Shown here: one piece after another, positions 10,180 through 23,400 of the stretch
How positions within the stretch are numbered: the first letter of the stretch is position 1
How the letters are laid out: each line of letters starts with the position of its first letter
From: Celoporthe dispersa
Lineage: Eukaryota > Ascomycota > Sordariomycetes > Diaporthales > Cryphonectriaceae
Reading direction: 5' to 3'
DNA: 64,000 bases
NCBI GenBank assembly: GCA_016584495.1
Contig: WAID01000013.1
Span: 1,550,001 to 1,614,000, forward strand
Made by a program: the position numbers and the translations under genes
The notes under the pieces: generated by a model
The model's input: the letters and a program-made list of their open reading frames with translations, nothing else
Database searches by the model: none
What the model was told of the DNA's origin: nothing

Positions 10180-11452
10180 GTTTACCGCCAAAGACAATTT
10201 AACACCCTGCAAAACTGGCCTGCTGTAGCGTATCGACTCGACTGTTTTTCTTCTTCTTTTGGGACTGGTCTGCAGCACAATTTCTTCAGCTGCCTGGTCC
10301 CAACAAGGTCCAGCGTCAGGGCCTTAAGTCGCACTCTGCTGTCTGCCTAGGATGCACAATGTCAGTAAACTTTGCCTCCATCCACCACCATTCGAAAACA
10401 CCAGCCCCGAAAATGCCACAGAAATTTCTTTGTCGATAAGAGGCACCTCGATCAGCAAGCCGAACGAAGGATGGCATTTCCCCCACTGCTTTTCCGAGAC
10501 AAGCGGACAAGTCGCTCTCCTTCAGCGATCTGACCAGCGTCGCAATTCTTTGACTTGTTTGATGCCACCACAACAACACAGCTTGGACGAGGCAATTCAA
10601 GAATTGTCCAGGCTGAACACTACAACTTCTTTTGTCGGAAGATGGAAAAGGGGACGAATCTCTACTAACCTGGGCGCCCAACAAAGTAGTGCCAAAAGCC
10701 GTAGTCGCCTGGTTGTTGCCCACACGTCTCGTATCCGGCCAGCCTCTTTCCGTGAGGAATACTACTAGAGCAGCTAACTCGTGCCCCAGCTCGGATGGAA
10801 ACAGATCCTTGGGGAGAGGGATGAGGGGCCAGGTCAGCGGTGGGCTAGGCTGGTGACCGAAGCTTTCGAGCAGCTGGTTGGTCCTGTCGGTAGATGCGAC
10901 GTAGGTCTTGAGGCTCGATTGTGTGTCTTGGCGCTGTAGCGACGTGGTTTTCTAGGTGGTGTAATTTTTTGTCGAATTCTTAGAAGAGAATCTTAGATAC
11001 AATGAAGGGCTCTCCTGAGGTGGAAGGTAGCCACAAGACGAGTCCGAGCCCGAGCGATGGCTATGCAAGTCTCGCAGAGGGTCTTCGGGAGTTTTGGTTG
11101 GGGTGTTGTATCGCGAGGAAGGGCCTTCGAGGGGGACCGGTAGCCCAAGATGATGGCTCTGGAGGATCCGATGCCCAAGACCAACAGCTCTTCTCCTGGA
11201 ATAACCCCACGTGTCAGCGCACACAATCGTCGAGGCTAGTTTGTTATCGATGTCCGGATGTGAGCAGCCACCGACGAAGCGGCTTGAAAGATGAAGGAGA
11301 AGCAGTGAACAACAATGAGCATCAATAATCGGCGGAGGGCCATATGTGATCGTAGAGGAAACTCGGGTCATCCGCGTGTGAGAAGGGCTTCATCATCATC
11401 AAGGACGACCGTCTTATGGGGATGGAATGGCGCGGGCAGGGCGTAGCTGTTA

Positions 11453-11475
11453 TGTGTGTGTGTGTGTGTGTAGAG

Positions 11476-11506
<31 letters not shown>
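11453..11506. repeat. (TG)n microsatellite
   Basis: Two TG runs are separated by a short AGAGAG interruption at about 11472-11477. The tract lies in the desert. Confidence 0.9.
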
Positions 11507-12883
11507 GTGGGTGATTACTACCACAGCAAGCAGGCTTAGCCGACAGGAAGCCCCAGCGGCCCCAGGGGGGCCTCTTTTTCTCACTGGAGCGGGCAGGGCC
11601 TCGCCAGGGGATGGCTAGGCGCGGTATTCCAAAAAGCGTGGTCGAGAAACAAGATTGAGTTTGCGTCTGCTTGGGTTGGATCGCGGGAGTTGACTTGCCT
11701 CTCAGTGGACGGGAGCAGGGGTGGTGGAGGAGTTGGCCACGATCGGTACGGCAGATCGGCTGGCACGAGGACTCTGGCAGATGGCCAGCAGAGGGAAGGC
11801 GTGCCGGGGAACGAGAGGCCAAGGAGGGACCCAAAGGGGAACGGCGAGGTGGATGGCACAGGTTGGGGAGAGTAGTGTAAGGTACGGGCCCAGATTGGGC
11901 AGCGCCACCTCCCCAGAGAGCCAATGCGGAAGTCAAATAGTGTACGCCCCCAGGGGAGAGAAGAAATATCTCTTTTGTCCCCTGGCTCCTCCTCAGATTT
12001 CTAATCCGGTGGCGTCTCTTGTCTGCCACCAGGCGGGATCCAGCGGTTCCCCTTGGAGCCGCCGTCTCGGATCTTGCTTTTTTGCTCGTCGACGGCTGGA
12101 AAGGGATAGGGCGCCGGGAAAGAAATGTCGTCTGGCCAGGACAGCTGCTTTCGACAAAAAGGGACGAGGCAGTCGAACGGTGGTAATAACCAGTCCAGAT
12201 CAGGAAACGATGGGACTTTTCGGTGTGACAAGAGACAGGCCAGTCTAATGTGGTGCATGCATGCAGCAGAAACAACGTCGACGAGTCTGCCGCGGTCGAC
12301 CACACTTCGGCCCGGGGCGAAGGGTAGGATCGAGGAAGCCACCTCACGAGAAGGGGAAAGCTCCTTAAGCCACTGCACTGACTCTTGTCGAAAGAGCGGG
12401 CACAAGCAAGAAATCCTCAGGCTTGCCTGCCCAGACGAAGTGGTGTTCCTTTTTTCTTTTGCGGCGGCGTAGCGGCCAGAGAGAGACTGTATGGTCCAAT
12501 CGCGCGGTGGATCTTTTTAGGCGTTCGCAGGTCGACTTCGGTAAAGTACTGCTCGGGGTACCTGGAGGGCGGAGGGCGAGGCGTGTCTGTTGAGACCTTG
12601 GCGATCCAGAGACGGTGGTGGTCGAGTTGGTCAGACTCATTACACCATCAGACAGCGCAGTAGCAGTTTATGAGCGCCGAGGGGGTAGACGGCTAAAAGA
12701 CGCAAGAGTGGTGACGGATTATAGACGGCATTATAGGCCGGTCAGCATGGTCGTGGACCCGTGCTGAATGAGTGCCATCAATCTCCCAGGCTCGCAGATT
12801 ATCCCTTGATTGTCCACCTCCCGGGGGATGGCAGGCGTCTATCGGTCTGATTCTTGCTGTACGTAACGATCTAGACAACAAGA

Positions 12884-12886
12884 AAC

Positions 12887-12941
<55 letters not shown>

Positions 12942-12945
12942 TAGG
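12884..12945. repeat. (GA)n microsatellite
   Basis: About 45 bp of uninterrupted GA repeat with short imperfect flanks. It forms a polypurine/polypyrimidine mirror tract. Confidence 0.9.
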
Positions 12946-13900
12946 ATCTTGAGCCTGGCGAGCAGAAGGAAAAGGGTTCGACAGAGCTGCTTGAGACGTC
13001 TGGGAACCTTCAGAAGCCCATCCTATCCCATTCTGGGGCCCGGCCCTGATTTTCACGAAGATGTTATCCGCATTACGAGGTACGTACTCCTGCCAATCTG
13101 GATGGAGACAAGAGACGACGGGGACCAGGAGCCTCCCCATATAGGCAGGGGGGGAGGGGAGGAGGGTGGCCTGGCGAGTAGGTACTTGGAATAAGGCATC
13201 TGAACACTGTGGGAGAGAAGGGGGGGCTGGATTCACAGCGCCTCTCTGTGTAAGTCATCCTCCCGGGTTATTACCCCGGACCCTTGCAAAGCCCTGCGAC
13301 CGCCCCAACTCCCAAGGACTGCATCCACAGGTTCACAATTTGCCATTTCTCCTTGCTGCCTCTCGACTAGTATAGGCAAAATAAGGTTGAAACGCCTGGG
13401 CTGGGCATCGCCTGAGAAAATGCGGGTCTGATCTAGCGACAACGGCCAGCCTGAGAATCCGGTTTAGCCCAGCCATCCAGCAAGGCAGCCGGTCACTTCT
13501 GAGTGCGGCCGCAAGGGGCGGACAGGTTGGAAGCTTGGAACTTGCGACCCTCACCCGGTGTGGCCTTTTCCCGGGCATGTGGGAAGCAGCAAGCCCAAGC
13601 CTGTGTGGCCCCAGAGGCTGCGCCTGGGTGTTGCCAGCTGGCTTGTTTCCAGCGGTGGAGCTGCAGACGAGATGCTGCATCTCGTTACCGAACCCGGAGA
13701 TTTATTCACGGCTTGTGCTGGCGTGATATGCCCCACGCGTTGCTTGTACCACAGGAAGGGACATATAATATGGGTCGGCGAGGTCCGTTTGCAACGGTTG
13801 AAGAGTCTGGGCCGGGCAGTCGCCCCGACCCTAGCGGGAAACGCTTCGGCCAGGCGCTGGTGCTTGTGTGCATTGTCAGCACCTTGGGTCTATCCGCTCT

Positions 13901-13924
13901 TTGTGTGTGTGTGTGTGTGTGTGG

Positions 13925-13959
<35 letters not shown>

Positions 13960-13980
13960 CGTGCCTGCGTGCGTGCCTGC
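13901..13980. repeat. (TG)n tract grading into TGCG/TGCC repeats
   Basis: About 54 bp of TG repeat (one GTT interruption) pass into GTGCGTGCCTGC-type units. Confidence 0.9.
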
Positions 13981-15181
13981 GCCCTTGCTCTCTGGGATGA
14001 TGCGATCACCTGGGTTCCGAGGTTCCGAGACGGCCCAGGGCAGGAGAACAGAGTAAGATAGGGCAATCGATGGAGCTGGCGCGCACATGGTGCCATGCAA
14101 CCTTTCGAGCGCAATAGGACCTCACAGGTATGGCCGAGCAGGGGTCTGAGGTCAGAGTCAGGCCAAGCCTTGACAGTCGTTGACATGAGGAGGGCCAGTG
14201 GGTCGGCTCCGGGTAAGGTCTGTGGATACCGAGAAGCCACACGCAGGGGTTGTCCTCTTCGATGTCAATGCTGCAGTGTTTGGCAGAGAATCCGATTCGT
14301 ATCTGGACACTGGCGGCCCCCCGTCGGACGCGTGATCGCTCTGCCTTAGGTGTGCCCCGACAAGTCTCTCGAGGCATTAGCACAATGCCTTCATTGGCGC
14401 TGCGACTGCCACCCATGAAGCATTGCACAGCGGGTGCTGTGCAGGTCTGTACCTCCTGCGTTCCTCCAGGACGGAGGATCAGGTCTGGCCCAGGGCAGTT
14501 TAGCCCCCCCGGCTGGAAGCCTCCTGCTGTCACGAGAGACGAGTTATTACCACCACCACGTCATATCGAGACGGTGTGGCATGTAGTCCATCCAGTGCAT
14601 GCTTTGTGTGCTCAATGCTGGCGAGCATAATTCCAAAGCATGAATGTGGTGGGGAGGGAAGAGGGGGGAGGGGGGGAGCTTCGACCCGTGAGGCGCGGGC
14701 TGGCTTGTACGGCCTGGGAGCCAGCCAGCCGTGCGGGTTCCGCGCGACAGTACTCTTTCCAGTGATCAGGTGTATCTGAAAATGTGTGATCATCACAGAT
14801 GCAGTAATGTGTCCGTCGGGCTAGTTCTTGGTCCCCCCCCCATCCCCGGCTAGACCACACTCCCCTTGGGCTGGTGCATCTCTCGCGGATTCCAGTCAGT
14901 GTGGTCTGCAGTCGGTGGGGCGCACAAGAAAAGTGGCAGCCAGTGCTCCGTTCTCCCCACCACAAACAGCCGCTGGCAACCTAAAGGGGCGCGCCTCGCA
15001 GGTGGCTGCAGGCAGGTGATGTAACAGTACAGCCAACCCAAGGGCCTGTGCTTCTCGGCAGTCGAGTCCCAGGAAGACACATGCACTCTGGCGCGGCGGA
15101 ATTGGTATTCCGGAGACTCTCTCTACCTTCTTTCCCCCTGGCGGCTTCGGTCCGGCAGTCCTTGCTGCAGGTTCAATGTTC

Positions 15182-15200
15182 GTACATGGTACTATGGTAC
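15182..15200. repeat. Dispersed near-palindrome (ATGGTACTATGGTA type)
   Basis: The sequence GTACATGGTACTATGGTAC is a near-palindrome built of GTAC and ATGGTA blocks. It is one of at least a dozen related copies in this window's spacers (positions listed in the findings). Confidence 0.6.
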
Positions 15201-16553
15201 CTGATCCCACAAGGATTACTCGAGGCTCGAATCCGCAGAGAACAACTAGCACGATCGGTCTCCACCGCCACGGCGCCTGGTGCACAAGGCAGGCCCTCGC
15301 CCTGGAAGACCAGCGAGCTGGACAGGTCCTGCTCCACAGCAGCGCGAGGAGGTGTGTTGTTGCATTATTCATGGGAGAAGAAGGAAGAAAGAAAAAGAAA
15401 GGAGGAAAAATTAGGCTAAAAAAAAAGACACAGACAGAGAGAAGAGACAGGAGGGAGGGGTCCGTCTGTTGAGGGCGACAGTGACAGCAAACCCAAAGTG
15501 TGGGGAGGCAGTTCTAAGACCGAAGCTAGAGGCGGCAGGGCCAGGATGGCCCTCGACACAACAAACGGCTTGTCTGGTGAGTAAGTTCTTGATAAGGCAC
15601 GCAACCCTGCAGGGCGAGTCCTTCTCCCTGTCGTTGCATCTGTTGGTGGCGCCTTGGGGGTTTTGGGTTTGTCCTCATTGGAATCTGTCGTTTTTTTTTT
15701 TTTTGTGCAGCGCGCCGCTCTGACCACCGCCTGCCAATCAACGAGCTCGCGAATACGCCGGGCTCTGAGGCCTGTCATGCTGTATCACCACACCGCTGTC
15801 ATATACCGATCTAGTCTCCTGAGCCATAGCAGCCGCAGATCTTTTGGTCGGCGGGCGAGGGTCAGCATAGGGCAGGCTGGTAGAGCAGGAGAACTTGTGG
15901 CCACACCCAGCAGGGACCGTACGGATACTGCCGTTGGCCGTTCCTGTGGCTTCTTGCTGAAGCCTACAGTAAGCTCGAGAACAGAGCAGCCTGACAGGCC
16001 TGCTGGCCCCAGGCAGTCTGGAGAACGGGGGGCCGAGGGGGGGGGGTCACATCTCCTTGGCGCATTAAGCACCACGCACCTGGAACAATGTTCTGCGTAC
16101 ATGGTACATACATCCGGAACTCGGCTCCACAGGCCCCCGATGGCTGTACTATGGTAGTCAGCCGAAAGGCCACCGACCTGGAAGTCCTCTTGTGTGCTGG
16201 GTCGGTCGCCCACGCGCCCCCCTCCTCCCCCTACGCTGAGGCCATCGCCAGCCCTGGTAGGTGTATGGTGGCTGCCTCGCATTTACCTGGGAGGCTATTG
16301 CAGTAGCTCCAGCATGTACTCGGCCAAATTTGCTTGGCCGTGCAGGCATTCCAGTATCGGGTGCACCTGGCTAGCCCCTGACACCCTGGGGGACCGGGCA
16401 GACACGGTGGAGCAGAGGTGAGGACGAACCGCGCAGCGACGAGGGACGGCCCTGCTGCTAAGTCTCGCTTGAAGACACGAGCGCACATCACAATTCGCGC
16501 GGACTTCGTCGACAGGCAGGGATATCTGGCACGGTTCCCCTGGGGCAGAGAGA

Positions 16554-16586
16554 AGGGGGAGGGGGAGGGGGAGGGGGAGAGGGTGG
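16554..16586 (+). repeat. (GGGGGA)n minisatellite, G-quadruplex-prone
   Basis: Several runs of five G separated by single A occur on the plus strand, meeting the four-G-run pattern for an intramolecular quadruplex with one-base loops. Confidence 0.75.
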
Positions 16587-16950
16587 ACCGATGCGCTGCG
16601 GTCAAAGAACGTTCGATCAGAGCGCGCCGGGGCAGGTGGTCGTCAATGCTGACGTCGGCGTCGCTGGAGATGTCTCGAGGCTCTGTTCTCACGGCGCCGT
16701 CAAAGTCTTGTCTCGACCAGGCACGCGTCGGGATGTTTCAGGTGCCTCAAGAGTGCTGAGACAGCGCAGCTGGTCGACAGATCTCGTTGGCCCTTCCCCT
16801 CCCCCCCCTGCCGGTGATCACGGGGACTTCCGAATCTCGCTGCGAGGAAGCCCGTCCACCACCGCAGCGTATTGTTCTGTCGCTGCCCACCGAGAGGCGG
16901 CGGGTGGTGCCCTCTCCGTGATCCTCTCTGGTCAGCTCCTACGACCTGCC

Positions 16951-16979
16951 GGATGGAATGGATGGATGGATGGATGGAT
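16951..16979. repeat. (ATGG)n microsatellite
   Basis: About seven ATGG units with one imperfect unit at the left end. Confidence 0.85.
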
Positions 16980-17346
16980 CCACGGGTCGGGGGCGGGAAG
17001 GCAATCAGGGATTGACTTTTGGCGGATGGACCCGGAACCCACCCTGCAAGGGGCTCTGGGACGTCAAAATCGCAGTGGACGACAAGAGAGGGTCTGGGGT
17101 TAGTCCCAGGATTCGGAGCGTGCAAGAAAATGAGCAGCGGTTGGTTGGCAGCTTGTCGGTTGATGAAAGACGGGTCAGGGCCTCCTCTGCTGCCCCGGCT
17201 CGCATTGCTCGAGCCCTGTCATCATGCATGTCAAATCTGTCAAACCAAGCAAAGCGGCCCCTGCCCTGGTGGAGAAATGCCGCTCTTCTGAGGCTCTCAG
17301 CCTCCTGAAAGGGGGCGCAGACGGGGATACCGCCTCGACCATGGCC

Positions 17347-17409
17347 CTGTTTCCTGTTCCTGTTCCTGTTCCTGTCCTGTCCTGTTCTCCTGTCGTGTGT
17401 CCTGTCGTG
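17347..17409. repeat. TTCCTG/TCCTG minisatellite
   Basis: Four TTCCTG-type units are followed by degenerate TCCTG and TCCTGTCGTG units: a short imperfect tandem array in the desert. Confidence 0.8.
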
Positions 17410-20400
17410 GAGAGGGCCACAATGTTGGCCGGATGCCAGCCAGCGAGACGGTGTGACGGAGCATATCGTATAGTATTCCGCAGCAGATAGCGTTCGCCCG
17501 GCAGGGGGCGCGTATCTGGATACGCGAAGGAGAATTTATCGAACATTACCCGCCAATCCATCCATTTGCACGTGCACAGTGACGAGATATGGCAGACCAA
17601 GGTTTCGCGGCGGTGGGTCCAAAGATCGCCGCGAGGGTGACGGGCGAAAAGGAAAAACGAAAAGAAGGAAGAGAAGGGGGGGGGGAAGAAAAAAAGAAAA
17701 AAAAAAAAAGTAAGATTGGGTCAGGGAACGTCGATGTGCAGAGCGGTCCCATCATCATGATTGAGCCGAGCCCTGTCTCGCCGTGCCGTCGACGGGTGGA
17801 CCGATACGAAGAGAGAGGGTGGCTTTAGACTTTTCAGGCGCGCATGACTTGTCACATTCATTGCCCTCCCAGGGCTCGCAGTCTCGAGGTAGAGAGAGGG
17901 TCTGTTCGGACATGACCTCGGCCGAAGGGGGGACAAGAGGTCGAGAGCAGCACATGTCATGCGAGGGCGTCAAAGAAAAAATCCGGGTCCAGACCGGTTG
18001 TGACGACTGCTCGCTGCTCTGCATCGTAGTATCGACAGGGTCGCTGACCAGAGGCGGCCGGGCGCCGCACCTGGTGTGTGTGTGTGTGTGAGAGAGAGAG
18101 AGCGAGAACAGGGACCAGACACCACCCCCAGATTGTCTGACGAGGCCCCATCACCCGTCAGCGTGCTGATTGCTCATTGCTCGGGTGGAGCGCTGGCAAG
18201 CCGGATGCGAAGGGTCCACCTATATGGGCATCCAGCATCTATATCAAGACGCTAGGTCGTGGGGCTGAGTTGCGTGACGGCGATCACGTTGGTCTTGCTG
18301 TGCGGTGAGCCGTGATTGTGGAGGAATGCGAGGTGATTGAGATTGACGGCTGCTGGGCGCGGAGGGCCATGGAAAGGCTATAAGATCAGTACTATTGCCC
18401 TCAAAGCGGCCTGTGATCCGTCGATAGTCGGTCCCGAAGCGCTCTTTGCCATCGTCGTGGTGACATGGCTATGTGTACGTGAGACCGGGCGGCGCTGATT
18501 GTGGTCTTCTGGAGGTGGATTTGGGCCGTAGGCGGTTCATGTTCGAGACCTCCCCGCCAGGCCCTCCCGTCATGGAATTGTGACGAGACGGGAGGGAGGA
18601 GGAGGAGGGGAGGGGAGGGAGGAGGAGGGGGTGGGTGTGGTTGGCCGGGCTGGCAGAGGAAAGGGCGGGCGGGCGGGAGCTCTCTCTGCGCAGGCAGGAG
18701 CAAGGCGTGGGTGGTGGGTGACGAGAGTGAAGGTGCAGTGCAGAGTGCATTGCAGAATCAAGACTAGCAGTCACAGGGCCTAACCCGTTCCAGAGCTCAA
18801 CAGAGAAGCTCCTCGTCCGCTATAGGCCAGGGAAGTCGCGCCGAACTTCTCCCTTAGGCCTGGTCCCTGGCATCTGAGCTTCTTATCCCTGATCCCTGAG
18901 CTCCCTTGCGCCTGCCCCTGCCTCTACCCCTGACATGCCACCACGCGCTACCGCGTAAGAGGGTACGTACTGCAGAGCGCAATAGTGCTGCCGCCGCCAT
19001 GTACGTACTATGTAGCACAAGAGCACCATGTACATAAGTATGTCGGGTGGTGGTACGGTGGTACATGACAATACTTTTCCTGCGCGAGGGCCTGCCAGAG
19101 AAGACTGGCAGCAGGAGGTCCGTCAGTACCTGCCGGTCCTGGTACCATGGTAGATCACAAATGAGAGGTTTTTTCACCACTGGATTTATTACTGCATCTG
19201 GTTTAATGCCACCAAATGCTTTCTTAATTCTCGGAACTTATCAAGAATACTTCTCGATTGGGAGCTCAGCGCGCAGCCGAGATTGCCCGGCCGCTCGTGT
19301 TCAGCAGTGTGCTGTCGAGGAGGCTTCCGCCGTCAGCAGTCTTCCTTCTCCTGTTCCTCCTCCATCCTCTCCTCTCCCCCTCGCTCGGGTCGCTGTGGCT
19401 GTCGTCCGGCGGAGCGGTAAGCCTCGGCAGCGCAGAGCACCTCGAGCAACCGTTGTCGAGGCCGTTGGCCCACAGGGGGGGTCAGGGCCAGGCTGGGGGG
19501 TGGTCGGAAAATAAAATAGCGATCGGTCCTTTCCGTCCTCATACACACGGGAGCGGAACACAGCCGAAAAGGTACTCATCACTTTTATCCATACAGACCC
19601 CACCGGCCCAGGCCTGCCCGCCTCGATCTTCTGCACAGCAGCCCCCCCTTCCTGCTCTCTTCTCCCATCCCGCGTGCTATGTCATCCCACCTCTCACCCT
19701 TCAGGCAGAATCTGGCCAGGATGCCTGCGTATTTCCTCATCCGACACACCGTCGTGTCAATGCCATGATCAGCTCCCGAGTCTAGATGCCGAGGACAGGT
19801 GGCGGCTGCATATCCTGTTTTTCATGCGAGTCCGCCCGCAGGGCTGTCGACTGCGGGAGTACTCCCACGCGCGATGTTGATGGTGCGACAGTTCCGGGAG
19901 CCGAGCTCAGCTCTTCTGACGTCGGCGCGCTATCCACGGTGAGGAAGGCTCCAGCGCGTCTCTCCTCTCCTCCGCTCTCGTCCAGATGTGTCGTCACTGA
20001 TCAGACTTGAGAATTCATGCGCCTGGTTGCGGTCAGCACGGGGGGGGGGGGCCAGGCGCCACCACGGTACGTAGCCCTGTCACGACCTCGAGCTTGATGG
20101 TAAGATGCACCGCTCGCTCCCTCTCTCCGACCGCCACGGCATGTCTGGAGGCTTCCCTGGCGGCCCACCCTTGGCCCTCTTGACTTGGATCACATATCAT
20201 TTCAGTCTCCGGTCTGCTGGTCCCCGGTGGGGTGGGATCTAGACCAGCTTATCAGGGCAGGCCAGCTGCTGGAAATCTCCGATTGGAGTCGCGCCTGGCC
20301 ATCACCTCGCACGGGTCCCAGTCGCAGTATCTGCTCTCCTTCGAGATCACAGCAGCTGCCTGTCGATAGTGCCGTCGATGACGCTACCTGGAACCACCCC

Positions 20401-23400
20401 GTGATGAAGACTTTATCCGCCGTGGAACTCTTGTTCACCGACAGCCAGCCGTGTCGCTGCTGCGCAGGACCTCCCCCTGCCATCGACCGTCAGTCATGTG
20501 TTCGTGAACAGGCCAATGTAAGGCCAGCACTACACCGGATGTCAGGCTAACCTCGGTGCTACGCTTCCGAGACCTTGGAGTGACGGGTAAAAAGAACTGA
20601 AGTCTCGTGTGTGTGTCCGGGCAGGAGTTCCGAACGTCAAAGTTCGTCCCAAGTCTTCATCTAGCCATACCGATCATCCGATTACCGCCGTCTCGGATCT
20701 AACTTTGCAGGGTTCCGGGGGATCAATGTGATAGTCGTGGCAGGCGGCATGACCAGAACAGGCCCTTCTCTGTCGTGTCTCGCTCTGCCTCAGCCTTGTC
20801 CTGCTGTCTGAGTCGCATGAAAGCTTTGGCGATCTGCTCAGCACCACGGCGAGCCGGTCTCTGCATGATCACGTTCATCGGCTGGGGCCGAGCCAACAGC
20901 GAAGCTCACAGCGAGGGTTCAGACGATGTTGAACCGAGATTCGTGATACGGGCCCCCATCTGACGACAGTTCGTCTTGAGTCCGTTCTTGGTCGGAAACC
21001 GTGGGTCGGTCTCTGCGCATAGGTTTCCTTACCGCGCCAACTGCTGGGTCCTGCCTCGTGGCGTTCAGCACAGCTCGATTCAGACCCTATCACCAATGCC
21101 TCACCCGCAGGCCTGCGCCTTGTCTGTGGCATGTGATCTGCGCCACGTGGATCTTCCCAAGCCACAGCTCTGCATTGACACGGCTCTTGTCCATGAGGCT
21201 CTGTAGAAGATCTGCCATATCGACACAGGTTAGTCCCGGAGCCAATATGGCCCGCGGCTGTGATCGCCGCACCCACAGTATATCCAATTGTCTTTTTGGG
21301 GGGGGGGGGAGCTTCCAGACTCACTGGTGGAATCTGCATCATCCTCGGTTTCATCATCCTCTATCAGGTCACGAGCCTGCCAGTGTTACAGCTCATGTGT
21401 CTGAGGCCTGTAGCTCGGCATAAGGAGCCCTTCTACCGACTGGCTCGAACTCGTCGATACACACAATTCTTACATCACCTGAAGACTTAGCACGGATGTG
21501 TGCTTGCTTGCCTGTCCGCGAGTTACAGCGAGATACAAGGCTGCCTCCTCCTTTCTATGTCCTATTGACAATGGCGTAGTCGGAGGGAGGGAAGAGAGAG
21601 AAGGAAGGGAGGGAGAAGGGGGAGGGAGGAGAAGTTGAGCCGGTTGAGACCGTACTGGGCCTTTCTAAACATCTTGAGACCTCTTGATTCACATTGCTAC
21701 TGCCCTATATTACTCGCCCATGGCTGAGGTTCCTGCAGTTGCCCATTAGCAGTTATTTTTTGCCTACATGGTCTCGGACAAGAACGTACGGGCAGGATGG
21801 ACCGAAGAAGGTGACAACATAGAACATCTCTCGAGGTCGCTCAACAGACGGCAAGACCTGCCTCCTTGGCAAAGCAGCATTCCTGGTTGAGCCTTCTCAT
21901 GGCCAACCTTGATACCGGGCCCCGGGCTCAGTTACCCGGATATTAAGATTTTCAGTCACAGCCAAGTCTCCTTGGCGCCTGTGAGAGATCTGGCCTAGCC
22001 AATGGCTTGCTTTCCTGCATCCCGCCACAAGATTCACAAGGCTGAACGACACAAGCGAGATTAAAATGCGATTCTTTTAAGATGGGCCTTTGGGAGGCTC
22101 CAGGGGAGGACCTCGTCTGGCCCCATATCGTAATCACCCATCAAGGTGGATCTTCCTGTGCCTTGGAAGCCCGCAAAGGAGCACGACCCATTCGTTCATT
22201 CTACTGATGATGCCTTGAGACAGGGGTTCGATCTCCATGAGCAACAATCATGACACAAGATTAAACGAATTACTTTTTTTTCTTCTTTTTTTTTCTCCCT
22301 TTCACTTCTTTCTTTCTGTGCTGTGGTATGATAATGTCAGCCTGGCGAGTTGGAAGACAAGGACATCTGGACTCGCATGTTCGGACGCAGGTCTGCCAGC
22401 AGAGACAAGAGCGTTGGCCAATGACAATGATGTTGATAGAGCAAGGACTGAGCTCTTCCAAGGTTGTCACCGCAATAGCCCCATAGTAACAGCTCTCTGG
22501 TGTCAACACGGGTTTAACGCAGTCTGCCGTCGATCCGTTCGTTCTTTTTTTTGTACGTGCCAATTTCCTTTCGGCACTTGAGGCAACCTCTTTTGGCCGC
22601 CCAACGTCGAGGGAGAAAAGGAAGGGGAGACCATCGCTCTCGGCACGCGCCGGACCAGACTTGTCACGACCTTGGTTACGAGTCGAGCCTTGTTCGTCCT
22701 TTCGCTGTAATCACTCTAGCGGGGCGATTTTGCATCAACAACGCAGGCGTAGGCGCAACGGCGATCGGCGGCGGACCTCAACGTAACACCAGGACGAGCT
22801 GAAGTGGACCGTTTATATCGTGTGGGCTGGGCCGGCAGCATCACCCGGGGGCTCATGGACGCTCTTGTGTGGACAAGATGCCAGTACGGAGGGAGGCTCT
22901 TGCGAGGCCGTACAGCCTGGTCGCCGGAACAACACGGGGACCCAAGGGAAACCGTACCAGGCGCAGTGCTCTCTCGCCCTCGGGGCCATGACGATAGAGC
23001 CTGACATTGACGACCTGCGTGCGTGCCAGCGTGTCCGCGGCCCTGTCCGCGATTCAGGGACGACAGGGACGGAGACGGGGTTCCACGTGATAGGAGAGCC
23101 GGCAGTTGGAACTTCGGGATCCGACCCTCGAAGACCTCTGGCGCACTGGACGATCTCAGCTCTTTTCTCACCTGACTTTGGTCTCCCCCCTTCCGAGCGC
23201 TCGCCATCACATCTCGACTGCACAAATAGTGCACAAGGGGGGTCTGTCAGCAAAAGACCAATCCGGGTGCGGTACCACCACTCACGGAGATGATGGTCAG
23301 GCTCAAGCAGGGGGTCATTTCCCGAAAGGTGTGACAACGGACGTCACCTGGCCTGAAATGGACTGGACATTGCTGCAGCGCTGCTGCTTTGAACCTCAAC

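Noticed and set aside
10352..10768. 138-codon plus-strand frame next to the velvet start
   Set aside because: It lies in the likely 5' leader of the minus-strand velvet gene, has no domain and unremarkable composition.
11322..12347. 341-codon minus-strand open frame in the desert
   Set aside because: Arg/Pro/Ser-rich with a His-Thr run from the TG microsatellite and no domain; it reads as non-coding DNA.
22210..22250. tRNA B-box-like GGGGTTCGATCTCC
   Set aside because: No matching A box, anticodon arm or acceptor stem can be drawn around it.
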